A stretch of 64,000 nucleotides of DNA from Aeromonas dhakensis. Lineage in GTDB: Bacteria > Pseudomonadota > Gammaproteobacteria > Enterobacterales > Aeromonadaceae. The notes under the pieces are model-generated. The model saw only the letters and a list, made by a program, of their open reading frames with translations, did no database searches and was not told the DNA's origin. Shown here piece by piece: positions 37,556 to 47,525 of the stretch (position 1 is the stretch's first letter; every line of letters starts with the position of its first letter). The position numbers and the translations under genes are program-made. Location: positions 1-64,000 of the forward strand of contig NZ_CDBH01000039.1 in the NCBI RefSeq assembly GCF_000820305.1. Direction: 5' to 3'.

Positions 37556-38817
37556 TGGAACTGCTGATCGAGCGCGCCCTGTGGCAGCCCCACTGGGCGC
37601 CGGTGTTGCAGGCCTGGCAGCGGCAAGGTCATGGCTGGCAGTTGCTGCAGAGCAAGGTCGATGAGCGTTTGCCGAACGATACCGGCGGACTCTGGTCTTG
37701 TTGTCCGCCCAATGGCGTGCGTTCGGCCAGCGCACTGCTGGCCGCCTGGCTGGACGGCGATCTGCCCGGCCAGCAGGCCGTTGATCCGAGCCGGCAGATC
37801 CTCATCAGCGGCTCGTCCTCCCTGCTGACGCTGGCGCGAGAGGAGGGGCTGCTGACCCTGGGAGGGCAGGGGGCCGATCTGGCGCTGACGGCGCAGGACG
37901 ATCTGGGCGCCGTGCTCAACTGCCTGCTGGCCCGCCGCCTGACGGTGCCCGTGCTGGCCGAACCTCCCTCCCGGTCGGAACCCGCCCTGCAACTGCGCCC
38001 CCTGCTGGCGCTCGATGAAGCCGAGGTGGTGCGCTATTGCAGCGATGCGGCGCTCGCCCGCTACACCCTCAACATTCCCCACCCCTATCCGCCGGAGGCG
38101 GCTCGCGACTGGCTAGCCGGCTGCTGGCGCAAGGCGGCGCTCGGATTGGGCTGGAGCTGGGCGCTGACCCTGTCGGCTGGCGAGGGCCATGCGCCGCTGG
38201 TGGGGGTGATCTCGCTGCACTGGAACGGCGAGCTGGCCTGGTGGGTGGGTGTGCCCTGGCAAAACCGCGGGCTGGCGACCCGGGCCGCCCGGCTGGTGAA
38301 GGCCTTTGCGTTCGACCGGCTGCAACTGCCGGTGCTCACCGCCCGCCACATGCCGGACAACCATGCCTCCGGCCGGGTGATGGCCAAGCTGGGCATGCGC
38401 TATTGCGGTCGACGGGCATTGAGTGGCCAGCGCCAGAGCCAGAACCAGAGCGAGGTGAGCTACTGGCAGCTGGCACGAAGCCTGACGCTGGCGGCGCCGG
38501 TTGAACGGCAGCTGGCCCCCCTGCTGGCCGACGAGCGGGTGGTGGCGGCCATCCTGCAGACACAGGTCGGGGAGGGGGCGCCGCAGCGGCTGGCGCTGTT
38601 CATGACAAATCGGGATGAGGCAGAAGAGGGCGAGCCCGCCGCCGCGCCGCCACGCTCCCTGGGTACTGACGGGCCGCTGGCGGTGGAATACTACGACCAG
38701 GATGCGCTGGCACAGGCCGAGCCGGAGCAGCTCCATCTGCTGCGCGGCTTGCTGCTGAAAGACGCCGAGGAGCAGGGGCTGGACTATCTGCTGCAGCTGG
38801 CCAGCCTGCAGCGCTAG
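37555..38817 (+). CDS. GNAT acetyltransferase with extra N- and C-terminal regions
   Basis: Encodes 420 residues starting in the stop of the GST gene. The middle part (about 140-305) is a RimJ/RimL-type GNAT domain: LQLRPLLALDEAEVVRYCSD, NIPHPYPPEAARDWL, WWVGVPWQNRGLATRAARLV (acetyl-CoA loop) and ASGRVMAKLGMRY. The N-terminal about 135 residues and the C-terminal about 115 match no family I know. A TAG stop is followed in the same frame, with no other stop, by 122 more open codons (next feature). Function unknown. Confidence 0.72.
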   Translation: MELLIERALWQPHWAPVLQAWQRQGHGWQLLQSKVDERLPNDTGGLWSCCPPNGVRSASALLAAWLDGDLPGQQAVDPSRQILISGSSSLLTLAREEGLLTLGGQGADLALTAQDDLGAVLNCLLARRLTVPVLAEPPSRSEPALQLRPLLALDEAEVVRYCSDAALARYTLNIPHPYPPEAARDWLAGCWRKAALGLGWSWALTLSAGEGHAPLVGVISLHWNGELAWWVGVPWQNRGLATRAARLVKAFAFDRLQLPVLTARHMPDNHASGRVMAKLGMRYCGRRALSGQRQSQNQSEVSYWQLARSLTLAAPVERQLAPLLADERVVAAILQTQVGEGAPQRLALFMTNRDEAEEGEPAAAPPRSLGTDGPLAVEYYDQDALAQAEPEQLHLLRGLLLKDAEEQGLDYLLQLASLQR

Positions 38818-38826
38818 GGGCCTCTG

Positions 38827-39183
38827 TTGCTGACCCTGGCGGAGCGGCACCAGCGCCTGCGCTGGTTCGCAAGGGAGGAGTCCAGACTCGCCCTGCTGGC
38901 CGCTGAGCCGCTCACCCATCGCTATCATCTGCTCGACTTGCTGGTGGCCTTGCCCGCTCTGCTTGATGAGCTGGCCGGTCGCTGGCATCGGGATGCCGAC
39001 GACACTCTGGCCTGGCTGGCACAGGCCGAACCGCCGTTGTTCAACGCCTATCGAACCTCCATCACCAGCTTGCAACCGGCCGATCTGCACGAGTTGCTGG
39101 CGCTGGTGGCGGATCGTTTTCCTGAGTCCACCCTCCCATTTCTGAACAAAGGTGCTCAGGGCGGCGGGCAGTTTGTGGAATAA
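38827..39183 (+). CDS. Hypothetical protein in frame after the GNAT gene stop
   Basis: Encodes 118 residues in exactly the frame of the preceding gene, after one TAG at 38815-38817. It has no ATG; the best start is TTG at 38827, with TAGGGG six to eleven bases upstream. It is helical, Leu- and Ala-rich (ERHQRLRWFAREESRLALLA). It could be a separate translation unit, a part cut off by a nonsense mutation, or a readthrough extension. I recognise no family. Confidence 0.5.
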   Translation: MLTLAERHQRLRWFAREESRLALLAAEPLTHRYHLLDLLVALPALLDELAGRWHRDADDTLAWLAQAEPPLFNAYRTSITSLQPADLHELLALVADRFPESTLPFLNKGAQGGGQFVE

Positions 39184-39215
39184 TGCCCGCTCTGCTGTAC
39201 GAGGAGTAACGCTGT

Positions 39216-39725
39216 ATGCTGAGAACCGAGCGCCCTGGCGACATGCTGCCGGTCTATGACCTGGTGAGTGCCGCCTTTGGCCGTACCGACGAGGCCGAAC
39301 TGGTCAACCGCCTGCGCGAATGCGGCGCCGCCGTGGTGACCATGGTCGAGGAGGAGGAGTACGAGTTCATGGGGCACCTGATGCTGAGCCCGATCACCAT
39401 TAACGGGGTGGAGGGGCCCTGGCTTGGTCTCGCGCCCGTGGCGGTCCACCCGGATTGGCAGGGGCAGGGGATCGGCTCGGATCTGGTGCGCGAGGGGCTG
39501 GATACGGCGCTGGAGATGGACTGGAAGGCGGTGGTGGTACTTGGTGACCCGACCTATTACAGCCGCTTCGGTTTTCGTCCCGCCAGCGAGTTCGGCCTGC
39601 ACTGTATTTACGAAGTGCCCGCCGACTGCTTCATGGCGATGGAGCTGCAGGAGGGCGGTCTGGCTGGCGTGCAGGGGGAGGTGCTCTACCACCCGCTGTT
39701 TGACGAACTTCCCGAAGAACAATGA
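39216..39725 (+). CDS. GNAT N-acetyltransferase, YhbS-like
   Basis: Encodes 169 residues: MLRTERPGDMLPVYDLVSAA start, LGLAPVAVHPDWQGQGIGSD (acetyl-CoA-binding loop), VVVLGDPTYYSRFGF and a C-terminal part typical of YhbS-type acetyltransferases. The substrate is unknown. It is followed by a terminator. Confidence 0.88.
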   Translation: MLRTERPGDMLPVYDLVSAAFGRTDEAELVNRLRECGAAVVTMVEEEEYEFMGHLMLSPITINGVEGPWLGLAPVAVHPDWQGQGIGSDLVREGLDTALEMDWKAVVVLGDPTYYSRFGFRPASEFGLHCIYEVPADCFMAMELQEGGLAGVQGEVLYHPLFDELPEEQ

Positions 39726-39732
39726 GCCACGC

Positions 39733-39759
39733 AAACGGCAGCCAGGGGCTGCCGTTTTG
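39733..39759 (+). terminator. Terminator after the YhbS-like gene
   Basis: AAACGGCAGCC, AGG and GGCTGCCGTTTT form a near-perfect hairpin with a T run, eight bases after the stop. Confidence 0.87.
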
Positions 39760-40343
39760 TTATCTGAACGCGCTGCAGGCCCCGTGCGAGCGTCTCCCCT
39801 CGAATAGTCGATGGTTTTTCCTTCCCCACCTAATCATTGCGGATCGTATTCACGAGCACATCGGTGAGCTAATGCCACTTTGCTCCGTGCCGGGATATAT
39901 AGTGCGTACCACCTTTATCTGGAAATCATGGTGCTGCCCTGCAGCCTGATGGCACCTTGCCGCATTTTTTCTAGGGCTTCTTTCGCAATATATTGTTACA
40001 ACTTTTTTCTCATCAATATCTGTTTTTGTCTAACGGGTAACATTTTCTGGTTAGACCTCATTATTGATGTTTGACTCAAATGAGGATTGGCAGGTAGGTT
40101 GTGCAATATATAAACAAGGAGGCTTGATACGGTTGCCTTGGCTTTAATTGTTAATATCTTCCTTGCCTTGTATATCGGTAGTGCTGCTGTCATGCATATA
40201 TTGACGATGCTGATATGGCAGCCTATTTACATCTCTCATAGAAAAACAACCATATGCTCGGTCATGATTACATGGCCTGCCAGACTATTGCCTGAAATAT
40301 TTAATAATCTGGGAAGCAATGAGCGCTGATAGGGATATATAAT
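39760..40343 (+). other. AT-rich gene-free stretch before the Tat-exported protein
   Basis: The 584 bases become clearly AT-rich from about 39830. Seen in it: an inverted repeat GTCTAAC/GTTAGAC (40028-40034 and 40050-40056), TATATA at about 40107, and AAGGAGG at 40116-40122 with no good start codon after it. Two short frames (39880-40074; 40138-40329 from TTG, with a hydrophobic start) lack ribosome sites and are not called. It probably holds the promoter of the next gene. Confidence 0.6.
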
Positions 40344-43211
40344 ATGAAAAAACTTTCAGAAATAATCCACCGTGAAGTTTCACAAGGGCGTCGGGATTTT
40401 CTGACGTTCTCCTCCATGTCGCTGATAGGCCTGGCTGCCGGCACTGTCTTCCCTGCCCCGGTGAAAGCCGCTATTGCTGTCCTGAATAGTGGTAATTTCG
40501 CCGAGCTGGATGCAATCAATTTTTACGTGATGGCATCTAACCAGCCCGTCGTTGATTCTAACCGGGTCAACTTTGTACAAGAAACCGATGAAGCGCAATA
40601 TCTTGCCCAGGTGATGTTTCAAGAGTTGATGAAGTTCGAATTCCAGTATCAGAACAGCTCATTGAGCGAAGCGTTAGGCTCTGGCATGAAGCCTAACAAT
40701 AATGTGCTGACCATGAGTGATGGCATCAACTCGGTCAATGCTATTTACAGCAGTAACCGACGCTATTTTACCGATAATATGGTTGAATATGTGAGTGGCT
40801 TGTTGCAGAACTCATATAGCAAGCAAACCAATGTCACTGTGGCAGACCGGAAGCTGTATAATTCCTGGGATATGGTGAAGGTAAATGCAAATATCAAGCA
40901 AGCTGAAAAGGGTACGCAGTTTAAAGAAATTATCGATCAGCTATACTCTGTCGCCACCCATTATTGTCAAAGCGGAAAGTTAACCGGCTACAAAGCAGCG
41001 GGGGAAAACTGGGCTCGTCAACTTATCGAGCATTACTCCAAGAATGAGGTGTTAGAGGAACTGATCAGCTCTTTCAAAGTTCAGGAGTATCTGGGATCAG
41101 GTTCATCGTTTGAAAAGGCGATGTGGCAAGTCTACAACACCATCAATAAAGTAAGAGCGCTCAATATTTCATCTGGTCGTCGCATCACCGAGGATGAGCT
41201 GAAAAAGTTTGAACGTACCCTGGCGGGTTCTGTATACAGCGGGTTTGCCATGAATATGAGCTGGGGCCAACAAAGCGAGAAATACACAGTCCTGGCCAAC
41301 AGGAGAAATTTCGATGATGTGGTGACCTTGCTGAGAAATGAAAGCGGGACTCAGCGCACCTTCTGGAACAGTTTCTTCAACCAGAATAGCCCGGATAGCT
41401 TCTGGAATGAACTGAACAACATGAGCTTGAGAACGAGCACCCTGCAGGATGAGGGGGCCCGGCAGCGCATTCTTCAACGATATCCTGCGCTGGCAGGGAC
41501 GGCGGGCAGTATGGCTCCCACAGCCTTCTCCGGTGTGGCTCCCGCTGCCTTTCCCATAGATTCATTCCTTTCCGTGTTCACCTTGTTGCTGGGGGTGGGC
41601 AACTTTACCTGGTTGACGGCGACCGATCGGGAGGAATGGAGCAACCCTGTTCCTTTGATGGAGTTGGGGGCGGCCCTGTTTGATGTGACATTGAATCTGA
41701 TCCAGCTCGGTCGATTCCTTGATAAAGTGACCATGTTTATTTATGGCAATGGCGAAGGCATCATCAACAGCATTGCCATCAATATGGGTAAATTCAGTCA
41801 ATTCTTGAGCAACCTTACCGCCAAAGGCCAGCATCTCACGAATGTATTAGAGCGGCAGATAGCCAGCAAGATGTTTCTCGCCACGCAAAATATCACCCGG
41901 ATTATCAATATATGTTTTGTCGGATTAGCGGCGCTGGGGGCGGCCTTGGCCGCGTATAACCTATATCAGGCTGTCGAGGGTGGCGATATAGGTGATATTA
42001 TATTTGCGGCAATCAATATGTTGGTCGCCACGGTGGCGCTGGGTGTCGCCGTGGCCTCTTTTATGGGCTTTGCCATTGCCGGCCCCCTTGGAATTATTGT
42101 CGCGGTGATAGGCATTGTGGTGGCCATCGCCCAATGGATCTACACATTACTCAAAAAAGAAGAGGTCAAACCTACCCCGATCGCGAGATATACCAACGAG
42201 TATATTAAACCGAAGGGGCTTGAGTATGAAGACCTGGGGGCATATATTTGCCGAGTGTCCAGTTATTGGAAGCGCACTCTGGTATGCGCCTTCGATGCAA
42301 GGACCATGAATACCGATTGGGATTACGTCCCAAGTATCGCGGATCATGACAACCCGATTTATACCCAGCCGGGGGCATTGGTCACCTCCCCAAGAAATGG
42401 CAGGATTTATAACTTTGCCAATATTCAGAAGCCAGGCTACGGAAATATATCGAACTTCTTCACTGCGGGAGCCACCACCCCAATCAGTAACTGGCGGCCG
42501 GGAAGTGATTTGCAGACCTGCTGGCATGCCGTCGAGAGTCAGGCAAACAATAATAGTCGCGCAGCAATATTTGTGGTGCTGGGCAACAACTCTAGCTTTT
42601 CACGGGCCTTCTTGACGTCTCATCTGGAGGATGCCCCGACAAGCAGCAATGAACTGACGAGTCAATTAAATCTGGAGTGGCAAGAGTATCCGCTGGATGT
42701 GGTTGCCATCAATGGCCTTGACGAGACCATGTTCCTTATCTTTACGACCCGGCATATCTATCAAGTGAAAGGTGGGGTAGTCCGCAGGATAATATCTGAC
42801 TTTGTCGGTCAGCGCGATGCACCGATAACCTATGGCCTGAATGCGCTGGCGCTCGGTACCAACGTGAATTTGATCTATCGGCTAAATGGTCTGCAGGCGC
42901 CCGATACCCGCTACCATTATCTGCTGACCCGGGATGACAATGGTGACTATACCAGCATGAAATTGCTGCGGACCATCAATAATCCCATGTCCTCAGACTC
43001 GCCGATTGTTGGCCGGTTGTTCAAGAAAACCAACGATCTGGTTTCGCGGATGGACTTTATGTATCACGATGGCAAGAGTGGTTATGCGCGTTATGGCGCA
43101 ATCATGAACAAGACTGATGATGCCTCTTTGTCATTGTACAATGGGGTGGAATTTCAGGTGCCGGACAATGGATTCCGCTCCTTCTACAAGAATGCGTTTA
43201 TTCCCAAATAA
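40344..43211 (+). CDS. Tat-exported 955-residue protein with hydrophobic core, function unknown
   Basis: The N-terminus has a twin-arginine signal: GRRDFLTF at about residues 16-23, a hydrophobic stretch and an AxA-like end PVKAA near residue 43, so export in folded form is expected. Residues about 45-400 are polar and mainly helical. Hydrophobic segments lie at about 404-426, 525-543 and, as a long block, 552-603 (MGFAIAGPLGIIVAVIGIVV), ended by Lys-Lys-Glu-Glu. Residues about 620-955 look beta-rich with aromatic, repeated short strands. Base composition and codons (ATA, AAT, TTA, GAT) are more AT-rich than in neighbours, suggesting transfer. The layout resembles alpha-helical pore-forming toxins with a C-terminal binding part, but no family was recognised. 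The start has AGGGA about ten bases upstream. Confidence 0.85.
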   Translation: MKKLSEIIHREVSQGRRDFLTFSSMSLIGLAAGTVFPAPVKAAIAVLNSGNFAELDAINFYVMASNQPVVDSNRVNFVQETDEAQYLAQVMFQELMKFEFQYQNSSLSEALGSGMKPNNNVLTMSDGINSVNAIYSSNRRYFTDNMVEYVSGLLQNSYSKQTNVTVADRKLYNSWDMVKVNANIKQAEKGTQFKEIIDQLYSVATHYCQSGKLTGYKAAGENWARQLIEHYSKNEVLEELISSFKVQEYLGSGSSFEKAMWQVYNTINKVRALNISSGRRITEDELKKFERTLAGSVYSGFAMNMSWGQQSEKYTVLANRRNFDDVVTLLRNESGTQRTFWNSFFNQNSPDSFWNELNNMSLRTSTLQDEGARQRILQRYPALAGTAGSMAPTAFSGVAPAAFPIDSFLSVFTLLLGVGNFTWLTATDREEWSNPVPLMELGAALFDVTLNLIQLGRFLDKVTMFIYGNGEGIINSIAINMGKFSQFLSNLTAKGQHLTNVLERQIASKMFLATQNITRIINICFVGLAALGAALAAYNLYQAVEGGDIGDIIFAAINMLVATVALGVAVASFMGFAIAGPLGIIVAVIGIVVAIAQWIYTLLKKEEVKPTPIARYTNEYIKPKGLEYEDLGAYICRVSSYWKRTLVCAFDARTMNTDWDYVPSIADHDNPIYTQPGALVTSPRNGRIYNFANIQKPGYGNISNFFTAGATTPISNWRPGSDLQTCWHAVESQANNNSRAAIFVVLGNNSSFSRAFLTSHLEDAPTSSNELTSQLNLEWQEYPLDVVAINGLDETMFLIFTTRHIYQVKGGVVRRIISDFVGQRDAPITYGLNALALGTNVNLIYRLNGLQAPDTRYHYLLTRDDNGDYTSMKLLRTINNPMSSDSPIVGRLFKKTNDLVSRMDFMYHDGKSGYARYGAIMNKTDDASLSLYNGVEFQVPDNGFRSFYKNAFIPK

Positions 43212-43312
43212 CACAGTCGGCACGCTTTCAGGCGTTCACGTCCTGGGCCATGAAGGACCCGTATCGACTCCTGATGTGTCGAAAACAGGCAATGCCCTTG
43301 TCGGCAACACTC

Positions 43313-43338
43313 AAAAGCCCTCAGCGAGGGCTTTTTTT
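43313..43338. terminator. Terminator after the Tat-exported protein gene
   Basis: AAAAGCCCTC, AGC and GAGGGCTTTTTTT form a 9-base-pair hairpin with T runs on both strands, so it may also serve the convergent gene at 43369-43776. Confidence 0.87.
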
Positions 43339-43368
43339 ATGTCATCCCCTTGCGTGTACAAGACTTGC

Positions 43369-43776
43369 TCAGGCGCGGGTATCGAGCAGGTTGCCCTTGC
43401 GATCCTCGGCCCCTGTCATGCCCGCCAGTTGCTTGCCAAGGGGGCTCTGCCGGTATTGCAGGTAGTCGCCGAGCTGCTGTTGCTGCTGGTGGCGCTCTTC
43501 CATCCGGTAGATATCGGCGGCCGTCGGGGCGTTTTGCTCATCGATCTCCTGCCCACTGGCTTGCAGATAGCGATCCACGGCGGCCTTGTCCTGCTGCTGC
43601 TCTGTGTAGGAGACGGCCAGAGTGCGGCGGGTGGTCTCTTTATCCTCCTGCGTCGCCACGTATTCATCTCTCTTGTCCAGCGCCTTGTCACGGCCCTGGT
43701 TGAGCTGCTCCGGGGTCAGCTTGGGATAGGCGTTGCCATAACCGGGCAACGGCATGGGACGAGTGCTGATCTGCAT
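43369..43776 (-). CDS. Hypothetical small polar protein
   Basis: Encodes 135 residues from the ATG at 43776 (GAGAGG just upstream); the frame opens earlier at 43836. The protein starts MQISTRPMPLPGYGNAYP and is rich in Gln, Asp, Arg and Glu, with several Gln runs, and probably helical. No signal, membrane helix or known domain is seen. Its base composition is like the chromosome, so it marks the far edge of the AT-rich insert. Confidence 0.65.
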   Translation of the reverse strand: MQISTRPMPLPGYGNAYPKLTPEQLNQGRDKALDKRDEYVATQEDKETTRRTLAVSYTEQQQDKAAVDRYLQASGQEIDEQNAPTAADIYRMEERHQQQQQLGDYLQYRQSPLGKQLAGMTGAEDRKGNLLDTRA

Positions 43777-43977
43777 GGGATACCTCTCTGCTAAACCTGG
43801 CTGCTTGAGCAATGGCCGCATGATACGAGCTTTCACTTGCGCAAAAAAGCATCATCAGATGTGTCGTCAAGAGTGGGTTCAGCTTCGAAAGCAGGTTGTG
43901 GACAAGGCAAGCAGTGAAAGCGCCGCCGGGGTGGCCCGGTCGGCAGCAGAGACGGTGAGGTCGGGCAGCGGAGATAG

Positions 43978-43999
43978 AAAAGGCGCCCGAGGGCGCCTT
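43978..43999 (-). terminator. Terminator of roxA
   Basis: AAGGCGCCC, GA... and GGGCGCCTT form a tight GC-rich hairpin; on the minus strand it ends in TTTTC. It is 18 bases after the roxA stop. Confidence 0.75.
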
Positions 44000-44017
44000 C
44001 CGTCACCGCGGGGGGGA

Positions 44018-45148
44018 TCAGTTGAAGAACCAGTAGCCGCGGTTGACCAGTCGGGTCAGCAGCTGCAGGAAACCGGCCTGATCGGCAAGCTCCACCATGT
44101 CGGCCTGGGTGACCATGTCCTTGTCGCACAAGAGCGAAATGGCCGCCGCATCTTCGCTTGGCAGGGTCCAGGCTTCGCCGTCGATGTAGCACTGCTGGCT
44201 CTCGCCGCTGAACCAGACGGAGCGCAGGCCCGGTACCTTGATGGCGGGCTCGCCCTGGGTCAGCAGGTCGGCCACTTCCTCGGCGCTGTAGTCCGGCTCC
44301 ACCGGATTGACGTCCAGATCGTGCTTGGCCTCGGAGATCATGGTGCCGAACCACTCCTTGAACAGGGTCTCGTCATCGAGGGCCTGTTGCATCAGCTCGC
44401 GCAGGCGGTGCAGTTCATGGGGCTGGATCTCGCCGTGGCGGGCACGGGGCTTGAGATCGGCGTCGCCGTAACGCTCGGTGCGCACCTCGTTGTCGATCAG
44501 GTGATCGGCAAAGGAGGAGATAAGCGCCTTGGCGTCCGGCGCGCGAAAGCCCACCGAGAAGTTCAGGGAGGGCTCGATGGCGTAGCCCTCGTGGGGGAAT
44601 CCAGGCGGAATGTAGAGGATGTCGCCCGGCTCCATGATGACGTCGATGATCGCCTCGAACGGCTCGCAGTGCAGCAGGGCGGCGTGGGCGGCAAACTCGC
44701 TTCGCGGTGTTGCATCGCCGACCCGCCAGTGGCGCTTGCCCTGACCCTGGGTGATGAAGACGTCGTAGTTGTCGATGTGGGGGCCGACGCCACCGTGAGG
44801 GGTGGAGAAGCTCACCATCACATCGTCAAAACGCCAGCCCGGGATGAACTGGAACGGCAGCGCCAGCTCGTTGACCTCGGGGGCCCAGTGGTTGCAGGCC
44901 TGCACCAGCACGGTCCAGTTCTCTTCGCCCAGGTGATCGTAGGATTCGAAGGGGCCGTGGGCAGCTTCCCACTTGTTGTTGAAGCGGGTCACCAGGCGCG
45001 ATTCAATCACCTCTTCCATGGCCAGACCCGCCAGCTCGTCCGGGCTGATGGGATCCTGAAAGTCGGTGAAACCGCCCTTGATGAGGAGCGGGCGCTTCTG
45101 CCAGTAGTGCTCGAGGAAGTGAGCGATATCCAGATTGAGTTGGTACAT
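44018..45148 (-). CDS. roxA: Ribosomal protein uL16 arginine 3-hydroxylase RoxA (YcfD)
   Basis: Encodes 376 residues from the ATG at 45148. The JmjC-type cupin has the iron ligands H124 and D126 in VGPHIDNYDVF, near the E. coli RoxA positions, and the later PPGFPHEGYAIEP with the third His. A helical dimerisation part and a winged-helix C-terminal domain follow. It uses oxygen and 2-oxoglutarate to hydroxylate an Arg of ribosomal protein L16. It lies after purB, as in E. coli where only phoPQ intervenes. Confidence 0.95.
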   Translation of the reverse strand: MYQLNLDIAHFLEHYWQKRPLLIKGGFTDFQDPISPDELAGLAMEEVIESRLVTRFNNKWEAAHGPFESYDHLGEENWTVLVQACNHWAPEVNELALPFQFIPGWRFDDVMVSFSTPHGGVGPHIDNYDVFITQGQGKRHWRVGDATPRSEFAAHAALLHCEPFEAIIDVIMEPGDILYIPPGFPHEGYAIEPSLNFSVGFRAPDAKALISSFADHLIDNEVRTERYGDADLKPRARHGEIQPHELHRLRELMQQALDDETLFKEWFGTMISEAKHDLDVNPVEPDYSAEEVADLLTQGEPAIKVPGLRSVWFSGESQQCYIDGEAWTLPSEDAAAISLLCDKDMVTQADMVELADQAGFLQLLTRLVNRGYWFFN

Positions 45149-45237
45149 GGTCTTCTCGTGTCTCTGTGAGAGAGGTGTTGCCCAAGACGGGCTTGGGCAA
45201 CGCCACTCATGGCCCTGCCTGGGCAGGGAAAACAACA

Positions 45238-45268
45238 GGGGGCCCTGTGGCTAGTGCCCAGGGCCCCC
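45238..45268 (-). terminator. Hairpin after purB
   Basis: GGGGGCCCTG and CAGGGCCCCC form a 10-base-pair stem with an 11-base loop. On the minus strand it is followed by TGTTGTTTTCCC, a loose T run, so it may end purB mRNA. Confidence 0.65.
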
Positions 45269-45285
45269 GATACTCTCTCGCCCGC

Positions 45286-46719
<1,434 letters not shown>

Positions 46720-46778
46720 TCAAGGCTGATGTGCGGCTGTTCACCTTGTTCTCCCTCTGCCTTTGCGCGAGCCAATGA

Positions 46779-47390
46779 TTAGTAACGCTTGGCCAGTTCC
46801 ACCATCTTCTTGCGGGCGAAGATGATCTGGGTACGGCTTCCGCCGAGCTGGCGCCACAGCACGCAGGCCCGGATGCCGGCCAGCAGCAGGGCGCGCACCT
46901 TGTGCTGCACCAGCGGCTGCTGCAGGAACAGCGGTGTACCCGCCACCTGGATTCTGGGGCCGATCGGGCTGATGAGATCGCTATAGATGCTCGCCATGTT
47001 GGCCAGGATCTGCTCGTCGAGCAGGTCGAAATGCTGTTGCTGGCGGCCGATCTGGCCGATCCGCTCACCCAGCATGTTGAGAATGTCCTTGCGCTTGGCC
47101 AGCTTGCGCTCCAGCGCAATCAGGCTCACCACGTAGCGGGTCAGCTCGGCATTCTTTTGGCTGCCGTCGGCGCCCAGCTGCTCGACCAGGGCGCGGTAGC
47201 CGTCGCGAATGGCCAGGTGGTTGCCGAACACGTCCAGCGGCTGCTTGGGGTCGGTGACCAGGATGCTGGAGAGGCTCTCGCGTAGGGAGGCCTCATCACA
47301 GGTGCCGTCGCGGGCCACCTTCTGCACCAGGTAGGCGGCCTGGCAGATGCCGGCAAAGGCCATGGTTCTGTCTTGGAATTTGTCGCTCAT
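46779..47390 (-). CDS. hflD: HflD family protein
   Basis: Encodes 203 residues, all helical, of normal HflD length. Conserved parts are MAFAGICQAAYLVQKVAR, FGNHLAIRDGYRALVEQLG, and ANMASIYSDLISPIGPRIQV. HflD is a peripheral inner-membrane protein; in E. coli it lowers lambda CII stability, and its normal role is unclear. It lies between mnmA and purB as in E. coli. Confidence 0.95.
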   Translation of the reverse strand: MSDKFQDRTMAFAGICQAAYLVQKVARDGTCDEASLRESLSSILVTDPKQPLDVFGNHLAIRDGYRALVEQLGADGSQKNAELTRYVVSLIALERKLAKRKDILNMLGERIGQIGRQQQHFDLLDEQILANMASIYSDLISPIGPRIQVAGTPLFLQQPLVQHKVRALLLAGIRACVLWRQLGGSRTQIIFARKKMVELAKRY

Positions 47391-47489
47391 ATCTTCACAG
47401 CCCTGTTCTGTTCATTCACCGGCCGATGCCATGATCCGGCCTGGAAGTTGCCAATCATGTATCACTGCCTTGTGCTGTTTTTTCTTTGT

Positions 47490-47515
47490 CCCTTCTCCCC
47501 GCGAGGGGAGAAGGG
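47490..47515. repeat. Perfect 11-base-pair palindrome between mnmA and hflD
   Basis: CCCTTCTCCCC, a four-base loop and GGGGAGAAGGG form a very stable hairpin in the 158-base mnmA-hflD gap. On the minus strand it is followed by an A-rich, not T-rich, sequence, so it is not a classical terminator. Such CT/GA-rich palindromes often belong to dispersed intergenic repeats. Confidence 0.7.
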
Positions 47516-47525
47516 AGTAGAGCGC

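Noticed and set aside
39880-40074. 64-codon frame in the same AT-rich gap
   Set aside because: No ribosome site, odd Cys- and Phe-rich composition, no family.
40088-40104. Sigma54-like TTGGCAGG...TTGTGC upstream of the Tat protein
   Set aside because: GG and GC are twelve bases apart, not ten, so the spacing rule fails.
40138-40329. 63-codon TTG-started hydrophobic frame upstream of the Tat protein
   Set aside because: The only good ribosome site (40116-40122) is too far from the TTG, and the sequence shows no family; noise in an AT-rich gap is more likely.
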